The position numbers and the translations under genes were made by a program. From Poriferisodalis sp965221195 (GTDB lineage: Bacteria > Actinomycetota > Acidimicrobiia > Acidimicrobiales > Poriferisodalaceae): DNA of 64,000 nt. The notes beneath the pieces were generated by a model that ran no database searches, was not told the origin of the DNA, and worked only from the letters and a program-made list of their open reading frames with translations. Of the stretch, positions 33,905-42,041 are shown piece by piece. How positions within the stretch are numbered: position 1 is the first letter of the stretch; every line of letters begins with the position of its first letter. The stretch spans positions 434,001-498,000 of the forward strand of contig OZ244864.1 in assembly GCA_965221195.1 (NCBI GenBank), read 5' to 3'.

Positions 33905-35020
33905 GTGGAGATCACCGAACACACCGAGACAACAACACTTGAAGCAATGCAAATACTGCTAGCAGCGCGAGTGCCGATCGTGCTCTGGGGCGACCCAGGC
34001 ACTGGCAAAACTCAGACCATTGAGCGATTGGCGGCCGAAGCCGACTGGCATGTCGAAACCGTCATCGCCTCGCTCCACGAGCCCAGCGATTTCGGCGGCT
34101 TGCCCGTGCTAACAGCCGATGGTGTTGTTCACGAACCGGCGGTGTGGGCCAAGAGGGTCGCATCGCACAACGGCGAAGCCTTGGTCTTTTTCGACGAGGT
34201 CAACACCGCCACGCCGGCTACGCAGAACGCTCTGATGAACGTGGTGTTGACGGGACGCGTCGGCCAGTTCAGTCTCGGCAAGAACGTTATGTTCATTGCG
34301 GCCGCGAATCCTCCCGAACAAAACAGTGGAGCGTGGGATCTGTCTGCGCCGCTTGCAAACCGGTTTGCGCACCTGCGTTGGCCTGTCGATTTTGACGCTT
34401 GGCGAACCGGTTACCTGCAAGGGTGGGCTACAACAGCGCCGTTGAAGACGGACGGTGCCGACGATGCCAGACGCGGTTACTTCCGAGCAATCCAGACGGC
34501 CTTTTTGGCCCGTAGGCAAGGCTGGTTGTGCCGAGTGCCCGACGACGACATCTCAGCATCGGTCGGCTGGCCATCTCCTCGCTCTTGGGAACGAATGGCT
34601 GAATGCTTCGCAATCGCCGAGAAGGTTGGAGTGTCTGAGCGAGTCCAGGCGCTGATCACCGAAGCGCTGATCGGTCCTGCGGCAGCGGTCGAATTCCTCA
34701 CCTACATGAGAGATATGGACCTGCCCGATCCGGAAGCTCTGCTGGCCAACCCGAAGTCTTTGCTGCTGCCCGAACGGACTGATCAACAATTTGCGTGCCT
34801 AGAGTCCGTCGCTGCGGCGGTTATGAACAAGAATACAGCTAAACGCTGGAAAGCAGCCTTTAGTGTCTGCATCGAAGCGGCATCGCAAGGCACCCCAGAC
34901 ATTGCTGCGACAGCGGCTCGCTCGCTTATCGCATGTCGGCCGCCGAATACGCGACTGCCTGAAGGTTTCGATGTGTTCAACGACCTGCTGGCTGCCGCTG
35001 CGTTTGAGGGGGAAACATGA
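33905..35020 (+). CDS. MoxR-like AAA+ ATPase
   Basis: This 371-aa ATPase has Walker A GDPGTGKTQ (about residue 28-36), Walker B ALVFFDEVNTA, sensor 1 FIAAANPPEQ and an arginine-finger region ANRFAHL. MoxR ATPases pair with von Willebrand factor A proteins to remodel or activate partner complexes. The start is a GTG at 33905; an A/G-rich segment (GAAAGGA) lies 8-14 bases upstream. The next gene overlaps it by 4 bases (ATGA). Confidence 0.88.
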   Translation: MEITEHTETTTLEAMQILLAARVPIVLWGDPGTGKTQTIERLAAEADWHVETVIASLHEPSDFGGLPVLTADGVVHEPAVWAKRVASHNGEALVFFDEVNTATPATQNALMNVVLTGRVGQFSLGKNVMFIAAANPPEQNSGAWDLSAPLANRFAHLRWPVDFDAWRTGYLQGWATTAPLKTDGADDARRGYFRAIQTAFLARRQGWLCRVPDDDISASVGWPSPRSWERMAECFAIAEKVGVSERVQALITEALIGPAAAVEFLTYMRDMDLPDPEALLANPKSLLLPERTDQQFACLESVAAAVMNKNTAKRWKAAFSVCIEAASQGTPDIAATAARSLIACRPPNTRLPEGFDVFNDLLAAAAFEGET

Positions 35021-36309
35021 GCGCCGACACCAACCACCCGCAGCGGCCAAAAGAAGAGGATGCGCCTAGGGAGCCAACCGGCGAGGTGGACATGGCGCTG
35101 CGAGCCGCACGGTACTGGATCACCGCGAATCGCCCGTACTACGCCAGAGCGCTCTTTGCTTGCCGGATGCTCATCACCACCTCGGTCGACACAATGACCA
35201 TCGACCGGCAGTGGCGGATCTACGCCAATCCCGAATATGTGCTCAGTATCGATGTAGGGCGGCTCGCCGGACTGATGATCCACAACCTCAATCACGGAAT
35301 ACGCGAGCATGCAAAACGCGGCGAGGTGCTGAGCTTTGAGGCGCGACTCGGAAACGTCTGGACTGTCTCATGCGATTGCGAAATCGACGACGATCTCGCC
35401 GAGGACGGACTCACGCTGCCCGACGACCTGCCGTTTCCGTATATGTGGACGATGAGCAACGGCAAGACTGCGGAGCGGTACTACCGAGAGCTGCATGAGG
35501 GTGGTCATGTAGAGCAAATCGTCCTCGCAGCCGAAGCGAATCAGATGCCGCACGGAAGCTGCGGTTCCGCAGCATCAGGCATCGCAGAAAAGTATGAAGC
35601 TAAAAGTGGCATGTTCGAAGGCACCAGCGAACTCGAACGGGCACTGCTGCGTCGAAGCACCGCAGAAGCGGTCCAAGATTATGCCAAAAACAAAGGTATC
35701 GGCACAGTTCCTCAAGGGCTGCTGCGCTGGGCGCAAGAGCACCTCCAACCCAAAGTTGACTGGCGTAAAGCGCTCTCATCGGCACTCCGTCGGGCATTGC
35801 ATCAAAACGCCGGTACCGCCGACTACTCCTGGCGGCGACCGCCGCGCCGCCAGCAGCCAGGCTCGCCTCTGCAGTTCCCTGGAATGGTGCAGCCTGTGCC
35901 GTCAATCACAGTAGTGATGGACACTTCAATGTCTATGGGCAGCGCTGAACTCGCGCAGGGAAACGCAGAGATCATGTCGATCCTCACCCGGGTAGTGCCC
36001 GGATACGCGGTTCGAGTGCTCAGCGTCGATGCCCATGTCGCCGCAGATGTCTCAGTAGCCGGGAAACGTCTGATTGAGTTCGTCGGTGGCGGCGGCACCG
36101 ACATGCGCGTCGGTATCGCCGAAGCCGCGAAAACGCGGCCCGCTGCAATCGTAGTGATCACCGACGGCTACACACCGTGGCCAGATCAGCGCCCGCGTGG
36201 GGCAACGGCGGTCATCGCTGCGATCATGGCAGAACCCACAAATAGGGGCAGGCACTTGCCCCAAGTGCCGTCGTGGATCAAACGCGTTGAAGTGCCCATC
36301 GCCGTATAG
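35017..36309 (+). CDS. VWA-like protein with degenerate metallopeptidase N-domain (DUF2201 type)
   Basis: This 430-aa protein combines an N-terminal putative metallopeptidase-like domain (about residues 25-260) with a C-terminal VWA-like domain. The MIDAS motif is intact as VMDTSMSMG (about residue 300). The N-domain has MIHNLNHGIREH where active relatives have H-E-x-x-H, so zinc catalysis is doubtful. It is translationally coupled to the MoxR ATPase. MoxR-VWA pairs are known in bacterial conflict systems, where a third, variable protein acts as sensor or effector; the upstream LRV protein may fill that place. Confidence 0.85.
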   Translation: MSADTNHPQRPKEEDAPREPTGEVDMALRAARYWITANRPYYARALFACRMLITTSVDTMTIDRQWRIYANPEYVLSIDVGRLAGLMIHNLNHGIREHAKRGEVLSFEARLGNVWTVSCDCEIDDDLAEDGLTLPDDLPFPYMWTMSNGKTAERYYRELHEGGHVEQIVLAAEANQMPHGSCGSAASGIAEKYEAKSGMFEGTSELERALLRRSTAEAVQDYAKNKGIGTVPQGLLRWAQEHLQPKVDWRKALSSALRRALHQNAGTADYSWRRPPRRQQPGSPLQFPGMVQPVPSITVVMDTSMSMGSAELAQGNAEIMSILTRVVPGYAVRVLSVDAHVAADVSVAGKRLIEFVGGGGTDMRVGIAEAAKTRPAAIVVITDGYTPWPDQRPRGATAVIAAIMAEPTNRGRHLPQVPSWIKRVEVPIAV

Positions 36310-36490
36310 CACCAACACCCCCAACCCGTCACTCACCCAAACAACCGTCGGCGGGCCCGCCCGTAGCGCGTTTCTGCGTTGCAGCACCGCCCGTCGTGCC
36401 TCTCAGGCGCAGTCCCGACCAGCAGGTAGTGTCGGTTCTGCCAGCAGCGTCCAACAGCTGGGAACCGACATCACTAGCAGAGGTGAAGCC

Positions 36491-36736
36491 GTGATCGCCA
36501 GAGTGCCGTTGATCTTGAACCCACAGCCAGAAGGCGGCTACGTCGTCACTTCACCGTTGTTGCCAGAACTAACCACCGAGGGCGACACGATGTCTGAGGC
36601 TCTCGCCAACGCCGAAGACGCTCTCACAGCAGTCATAGAGATATACGAGGACAAAGGGCTTGCCCTGCCGCCGAGCATCCTCTCCGATGACAACATTGGC
36701 CCGGTTGCAGCGGAGGCACTCGTTTCTGTCTCGTGA
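36491..36736 (+). CDS. hicB: HicB-family antitoxin
   Basis: The 81-aa protein has the HicB fold pattern: LNPQPEGGYVVTSPLLPELTTEGDTMSEALANAEDAL..IYEDKGLALP. The start is the GTG at 36491 with AGAGGTGA directly upstream. HicB neutralises the RNase HicA by covering its active site. It lacks an obvious DNA-binding extension. Its stop overlaps the start of the hicA-like frame (GTGA), but that partner is damaged, so HicB may now be without a toxin. Confidence 0.85.
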   Translation: MIARVPLILNPQPEGGYVVTSPLLPELTTEGDTMSEALANAEDALTAVIEIYEDKGLALPPSILSDDNIGPVAAEALVSVS

Positions 36737-36906
36737 ACTATCGGCAAGCAGCACGCCGGTTGTCTGAACTCGGCTGCCAAGAAGTGCCTCGACGCAGCGC
36801 GACAGCGTACAGAAACCGCACCATGCTCGACCTGATAGCAGCCGACGAACATCAATGGCTGCTCGCCGACATCAAAAAGATGTTCGACTACTCCGTCGCA
36901 GCGTGA
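36733..36906 (+). pseudogene. hicA: Degenerate hicA (toxin) copy
   Basis: The frame starts with GTG overlapping the hicB stop. Its first 20 residues (NYRQAARRLSELGCQEVPRR) are typical HicA, but the continuation lacks the G-S-H active-site His and the rest of the dsRBD-like fold. The following residues (SATAYRNRTMLDLIAADEH...) do not resemble HicA. Length 57 aa. The 5' 43 bp recur exactly at 45581-45623, which suggests recombination within hicA. Confidence 0.65.
36742..36784 (+). repeat. 43-bp direct repeat, left copy (hicA fragment)
   Basis: These 43 bases are identical to 45581-45623 in the same orientation, and a further 9 bases match after a 6-base mismatch zone. The copies lie about 8.8 kb apart and bracket the DUF4143 ATPase, the DUF262 protein and the PAPS-reductase/GHKL cluster. 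Confidence 0.97.
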
Positions 36907-37155
36907 GCTGGCATCACGTATACCTCCGGTGACGGAGCCTGCTGTGGTGACGCTTACTGCACATCTATGTCACGCTCGAAAAGTCATACGGCTGTGGCGC
37001 TGTGCCGCGTATTGCGCGACGAAAGCCTGTGAAGATTTATGATGAATGTGTCTGCAAATTTGTGATTAGCCTTTCCGCGGGTTGCTGATTTGGTCGACCG
37101 CAGTAAATCGGAGAGCCAAGCACAGTCGACCGGAGAGCAAGGAAGCCTCAAGCAC

Positions 37156-38424
37156 ATGATGGAGCGCCGTCGTCATCTCAGCAGCAATCTCGCGGACGCG
37201 CTCGACACGTCTCGGGTGGTAGTGCTTCACGGGCCGCGCCAGAGCGGCAAGTCGACGCTGGCGCGCAGGATCGCAGCCGAACGCAGCGGCGCCTATGTCA
37301 CGCTCGACGACGACGACGTTCTGGCTGTTGCGCTCGACGATCCGCACACCTTCGTTCGCTCCTTCCGGGCGCCGATGGTGATCGACGAGGTGCAGCGCGC
37401 CGGTGATCGGCTGGTGCGCGCTGTGAAGCTCGCCGTGGACGACGGCACGAATGCGGCCGGACGATTTTTGCTGACCGGCTCGTCGAATTTCCTCACTGTG
37501 CCGACAATCAGCGAGTCGCTCGCCGGACGGGCCGTGATCTTGACACTCTGGCCGTTCAGCCGAGCCGAGCTGCACGATGACTCTGTCAACCCGGTCGAGC
37601 GATGGTTCGACGGCGGACGGCTGTCTCAGCAGGCAGCGACCTCAGAGACGAGCCGCAGCGACTACCTGGCAATGGCATGCGTCGGCGGATTCCCCGAAGT
37701 ACACGACCTCGCGGCCAGCGCGCGCCAGCGGTGGTTCTCGGCCTATGCCGAGACAGTGGTCAGACGGGATGTCGCCCAACTCGGAGACATCCGTCGCTCT
37801 GCGCTTCTGCCACAGATGCTCCGCCTCGCGGCTGCGCAGACAGCAGGCGAGATTAATGTGTCTCGCTGGGCCGACCAGCTCGGTGCCGACCGCGCCACAG
37901 TGCAGTCGTATCTCGGATGGCTGAGAACAGTCTTCTTGCTGCATGAACTGCCGTCGTGGCGGCGCAACCGCACTGCCAGAGTGGTGCGGCGCCCGAAACT
38001 GCACATCGCAGACAGCGGACTAGCCGCTGGGCTGCTCGGGCTGACCGAAGACGCTGTGATATCTCTGAATCATCCCATGACGGGCCCGTTGCTGGAGACT
38101 TTCGCTGTCAATGAGATTCTTCGGCTCTGCGCCGCCGCTGAGATGCCGGTGTCGCTGCACCACTACCGCGACGGCAACCAGCACGAAGTTGACTTGGTGA
38201 TCGAACGATCCGACGGTGCAGTCGTGGCAGTCGAGATCAAAGCGACATCGTCACCGCGGGCCGATGACATGCGCCATCTCACCCGATTCCGAGATCAGCT
38301 CGATGCCACGGAACCCGGCGCACTGCGCGCCGCCGTGCTGCTGCACACCGGTGCCAACACACTCCCCCACGGCGACCGACTGATGTCGGCTTCCCTCGAC
38401 ACCCTCTGGCGGCCGCCGATCTGA
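37156..38424 (+). CDS. P-loop ATPase with DUF4143 C-terminal domain
   Basis: The product (422 aa) has Walker A HGPRQSGKST near its N-terminus, Walker B MVIDEVQRA, LLTGSSNFL (sensor-like), and a DUF4143 domain in the second half ending in a PD-(D/E)XK-like strand pattern (EVDLVIERSDGAVVAVEIKATSS). E-V-D...E-I-K fits a restriction-nuclease-like core. Family members are common, often mobile and of uncertain role. A TTG at 37090 would add 22 residues, but the ATG at 37156 fits the family start and has AAGGAAG upstream. Confidence 0.8.
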   Translation: MMERRRHLSSNLADALDTSRVVVLHGPRQSGKSTLARRIAAERSGAYVTLDDDDVLAVALDDPHTFVRSFRAPMVIDEVQRAGDRLVRAVKLAVDDGTNAAGRFLLTGSSNFLTVPTISESLAGRAVILTLWPFSRAELHDDSVNPVERWFDGGRLSQQAATSETSRSDYLAMACVGGFPEVHDLAASARQRWFSAYAETVVRRDVAQLGDIRRSALLPQMLRLAAAQTAGEINVSRWADQLGADRATVQSYLGWLRTVFLLHELPSWRRNRTARVVRRPKLHIADSGLAAGLLGLTEDAVISLNHPMTGPLLETFAVNEILRLCAAAEMPVSLHHYRDGNQHEVDLVIERSDGAVVAVEIKATSSPRADDMRHLTRFRDQLDATEPGALRAAVLLHTGANTLPHGDRLMSASLDTLWRPPI

Positions 38425-38559
38425 ACGCTGAACGGCATCGCTCAAACGATCGGCGAGCATCATCTGGCGTGGCTCACCAAAACGCTGGGAGACATCGCCC
38501 AGCATCTCAGTGTCCGCATGCACGGAGTCCGATGCGGCATCATCGGCGGCAGCCGCTAT

Positions 38560-40194
38560 TTACTTCTGCTTTGATCGGGCGGTGTCGACGCGATTTGTCA
38601 CCGCTTCCCATGCTTCGTCACCCAGCAGACCCCGCAGAAAATCGTTTGCTTGATCTGCCAGCAGCCTGCTGCGCTCTTCAAGGAACTTGAGATAGGCACC
38701 CGAGTGCCACAGGGCGCGGTCTTCAGGTATCCACTGCGAACGCAGATTCTCAGGATTATCGTCGGCCAATTCTCCCAAGTACTCAGCAGGAGACTTCGAT
38801 CCGATCTTGAGGTTCTTCTTCTTGGTTACGAATGCGATATTGGCCAACTGGTCGATCTGTTCCTCGCGTATACTCGGCTGTTTTTTCAGGTACGCCTTAG
38901 GAAAAATGTGATGAGCTTCGAGTTCTACATGCTCACCTATGTGATCAAAAGAGAGTGATTCACCACTGGGAAGGTTCATCGCGCCGCAGCGCTTGGTCAT
39001 AGTCAGAAGCAGCTTGTACTCGGCGCTGGCCGGTCTACGCTTGATAAGGAAATCGAGGGGTTCGAACGCAAGTGATCTGCCCGGCTTACCCAGTAGCTTG
39101 ACCAGTCCAGCTACATCCTTGCCGCCGTGCAAAGCCTTAACTGCGTCCTCAAGTCGATTGCGCACATTGCTAGACCAGTGGTTGTGCAGGTTACAGAGTT
39201 GCCACCAACCGATCATTGCATCAAGATCAACTTGGCGAAGCTTCCCCAGCGCAAGCCGTTGCGCTGCATACACCACCGGCACATAGCCGCGATTCAGCAC
39301 TGTCGGCTTTATCTGCGAGAGTCCGAGGCGGTCACGCAGTCTAGTAAAGACATCATCGGAAGCGCCAACGAGTTGGTTGAAGCCGGTCACCAACTGCTCT
39401 TTAGTCGGTGGCGTTCGCTGGGTGCCCTTGAGACCGTGGAGGCCGCCGTACTCGACCGTGTCGGAAAGCACGGCCGCCAAGCAGCGCAACACCGCTTCTG
39501 CCGGTACCCGAAAGCCTCGTTCCTCCCACCTGTCCATCGCCTTGTCAAGCGATTCACGCACATCAGACCATTCCAAACTGAGACGAGCAATCACCAAATC
39601 AGCCTCGCGAACCGGGGTGCCAGCGCGGTTCAGAATCTCAAACACCTCCACTGCCTGTTCGATATCAAGATTCTCCGGCAGTTTTGCCTCCTCGATACCC
39701 ACTTCTCTGATGTCCTGCAAACGTTTTATGCGCAGAACGACTTCCAGTTCACTGACGTTGCCACCAGAGGCCGTAGATGCTGCTGTGTTATCAAATTTCT
39801 CCAAGAAATCGGCGACTACGAAGGCATCTGAGACCCTGAGCCAACATGGATCAGCAGCAAGCGTGTTGTTGAGGTAAGCAAACGACTCATTGACGACGTT
39901 GAACCCCAGCGGGTGAACGAATTCGCTCGGCGTCTCGCTCATCCACGGGGGTCGTTCACCTCGAATCACGCTATACAGCGCGGTGAGTCGCTGACGGCCA
40001 TCGATCAGCGAATGTCGCAGTTCGCCATTGGTTCGATTGGGCCAGAACACCAGTGCTCCGACCGGATACCGCCGATACAGTGATGCGAACAACTTGCGAA
40101 CTTTGTCCTTGTTCCAAACCCAAGGACGTTGAAACTCAGGTATGTGTATCTGGCCCTTCTCGGCATCAAACAACAGTTCAGCTATCGACGGCAT
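38560..40194 (-). CDS. DUF262-DUF1524 restriction protein (GmrSD/SspE-like)
   Basis: This 544-aa protein has an N-terminal DUF262 domain with the D-G-x-Q-R NTPase motif as LIDGRQRLTALYS (about residue 68) and a C-terminal DUF1524 HNH-type nuclease with LEAHHIFPKAYLKK (about residue 429) followed by QLANIAFVTKKKN. The same two-domain order occurs in GmrSD type IV restriction enzymes and in SspE, the restriction arm of an Ssp phosphorothioate system. It is on the same strand as, and 126 bp after, a cluster with a PAPS-reductase-like enzyme, so it may be that cluster's effector. GGGGATGG serves as Shine-Dalgarno. Confidence 0.85.
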   Translation of the reverse strand: MPSIAELLFDAEKGQIHIPEFQRPWVWNKDKVRKLFASLYRRYPVGALVFWPNRTNGELRHSLIDGRQRLTALYSVIRGERPPWMSETPSEFVHPLGFNVVNESFAYLNNTLAADPCWLRVSDAFVVADFLEKFDNTAASTASGGNVSELEVVLRIKRLQDIREVGIEEAKLPENLDIEQAVEVFEILNRAGTPVREADLVIARLSLEWSDVRESLDKAMDRWEERGFRVPAEAVLRCLAAVLSDTVEYGGLHGLKGTQRTPPTKEQLVTGFNQLVGASDDVFTRLRDRLGLSQIKPTVLNRGYVPVVYAAQRLALGKLRQVDLDAMIGWWQLCNLHNHWSSNVRNRLEDAVKALHGGKDVAGLVKLLGKPGRSLAFEPLDFLIKRRPASAEYKLLLTMTKRCGAMNLPSGESLSFDHIGEHVELEAHHIFPKAYLKKQPSIREEQIDQLANIAFVTKKKNLKIGSKSPAEYLGELADDNPENLRSQWIPEDRALWHSGAYLKFLEERSRLLADQANDFLRGLLGDEAWEAVTNRVDTARSKQK

Positions 40195-40320
40195 CTTCCA
40201 TCCCCTTCAATTGCCCGTCTCCACCAAATTCGCATGCACAGAGGCAGAGCACATTGAGACCGCACGCGGCGCAGCGATCTTCCGCATGAGAACTCCCTGC
40301 CCAAACATCTATGGATGCTC

Positions 40321-41235
40321 TTAACCGTCATTATTGAGCACCCCAGACGCGGCTTCGACCAGCTGTGACCATCGGACGAAGTTCAGGCTGAAACGGTCGC
40401 CGAGTTGCGCGACGCGTCGCATGGCATCCAATACAAAATCCCGAGGAACAGTCTGCCCTTGATGGCCGGTGGTGTGTTCATGCAGCGCCAGCACCACGGC
40501 GGCACGCGCCCTCGGAGCGTTAACCGAAGCGAGCCGGCGCATCATGCTCATCACAAAAGTTTCCCAAACCGGACCTTGAAGAACTCGATGCGCCGCACAG
40601 ACAGTCAGCGCCTCTCCTTCTTGCACCAAAGTTTCCGACACCTCAACAGCAATTCGGTAGCGCCACCAAGCCGACGACAACGGACAATCGGTGATGACCG
40701 AAGTGTTCCCTCTCTCAACAGGCAAACCGCAGATTCTCCGCAAGAACGTCCGCGTCATCGCGTCGGAATCCGACACTGTCTTCTCCCCTCCGGCGAAAAC
40801 CCGCGCCACACCGTCGGGAAACATTTCGTCACCTATCCAGCGAGCATGGCACAGAGCCCAAAAGCTGGATTCGCCAGCGAGCATGGGCGTGATTCCCCAG
40901 TCATCTAAGGCAGCCGATACCTCGCAGTCAACTTGGAAAGTCGTCTGCTTCATCTCAGCTTCGGTGAGCTGCTTGGGCAGGCGGGGAAGCTTGTCAAGTA
41001 TTGCGAAAGCAGCACTTGAGCCCAACTGTGAACAGAGAAATGCCTGCACCGCCTGCGGCCCGTCTCCGATGGCGTCGGCTAAGACCTGTTGACGGTGGGC
41101 CGTCTGCTGTGCAATGGCGCGCTGCTCTTCGTCGGTCCGTTTCTTGTGACGCTTGCCCTGATAGATGAGATCGCTTTGCCAGTCCCGGAACGCCACCCGA
41201 CTAACGCAAGCGTCAAGTTCGGCGTAGGTGATCAT
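40321..41235 (-). CDS. Unrecognised protein of the PAPS-reductase/GHKL cluster (C)
   Basis: The 304-aa soluble protein is not a family I know. It is mainly helical, with Trp-rich segments SSFWALCHARWIGDEMFP (about 122-140) and SSAWWRYRIAVEV (about 187-199), and a C-terminal part dense in Arg and Ala. No nuclease, methylase or ATPase motif is visible. The start overlaps the stop of the upstream gene by four bases (ATGA), so it belongs to the same operon. It may be a structural or DNA-binding subunit. Confidence 0.6.
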   Translation of the reverse strand: MITYAELDACVSRVAFRDWQSDLIYQGKRHKKRTDEEQRAIAQQTAHRQQVLADAIGDGPQAVQAFLCSQLGSSAAFAILDKLPRLPKQLTEAEMKQTTFQVDCEVSAALDDWGITPMLAGESSFWALCHARWIGDEMFPDGVARVFAGGEKTVSDSDAMTRTFLRRICGLPVERGNTSVITDCPLSSAWWRYRIAVEVSETLVQEGEALTVCAAHRVLQGPVWETFVMSMMRRLASVNAPRARAAVVLALHEHTTGHQGQTVPRDFVLDAMRRVAQLGDRFSLNFVRWSQLVEAASGVLNNDG

Positions 41236-42041
41236 TCTTCGTCACCATCGTCACTACCGATCTCCATCATTTCCATCGGCTCAATGAGCGTTGCCGCAAG
41301 CACGCAGTCGAAGCCTTCTTCGTCCCATGTCGGCGACCCTTGCTCTTGCAAGCGCAGCAACAACTCCTTGGTGACCGGATGGGTACGCAACTCGTTGCCC
41401 GGCTGCATACGCGATTCAGGGCGTGACATGGCCGCGAAGGCTCCAACCAGTGCAGCTATGCGCCGATCGCGATTCCAGCGAGACTCTGTGAAAATGTCTT
41501 CAGCGATATGCACCTTGAAGCACGGTTCGTCGGCTGTCGTGTCTTCTTCTACCCTCATCTGGCCGTCGCCGAGCGTGCCGTCCTTGCGGAACACAAGCAA
41601 CGACTGACTCAGCGGTTTCAGTCGGCGTACATCAGCTCGCACAAGCGTCGCTCCCGGCGGCACTTCCACGATCTCACCGGGCACCCACACGCCATCGGCA
41701 AGCTCGCCGTGCGCGCTCAGAACACCGCCAACCGATGCCATTCCGGGCAACAGATACGTCTGTCCCCAATCGATGTCGTCGGAACGCCATTCAACGATTT
41801 GGCGGTCGTTGTTGCTAGTGAAATGCTGGCTGTAGAGCAGACGCGGGCAGCGAACCTCTGTGTACCAGAAAGCTCTGCCGCTCCCCACAGCATCGGCGAG
41901 TGCATCCGCTCCCTTGAGTTCATGGGTGACCGTGGCTTTACTCTCAGCACCCCTGCGTTCAATCTGGGGTTGATAGCTGGCGTTGGGCCAGTCGAGTCGA
42001 CTGCCGTCCTCAGCCAGCAGTGGTATGGGTGACATGCTCAT
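41232..42041 (-). CDS. Unrecognised protein of the PAPS-reductase/GHKL cluster (B)
   Basis: The 269-aa protein is beta-rich in its first 150 residues (VTHELKGADAL, FWYTEVRCPRLLYSQHF, then several short strands) and ends in a helical, acidic tail (EPMEMMEIGSDDGDEE). No catalytic motif is recognised. It overlaps both neighbours by 4 bases, a strong sign of co-translation in fixed ratio with the GHKL ATPase upstream and protein C downstream. Confidence 0.6.
   Translation of the reverse strand: MSMSPIPLLAEDGSRLDWPNASYQPQIERRGAESKATVTHELKGADALADAVGSGRAFWYTEVRCPRLLYSQHFTSNNDRQIVEWRSDDIDWGQTYLLPGMASVGGVLSAHGELADGVWVPGEIVEVPPGATLVRADVRRLKPLSQSLLVFRKDGTLGDGQMRVEEDTTADEPCFKVHIAEDIFTESRWNRDRRIAALVGAFAAMSRPESRMQPGNELRTHPVTKELLLRLQEQGSPTWDEEGFDCVLAATLIEPMEMMEIGSDDGDEE

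Noticed and set aside
38425..38559. A gene between the DUF4143 ATPase and the DUF262 protein
   Set aside because: Short frames exist on both strands but none has a start signal or family-like sequence.
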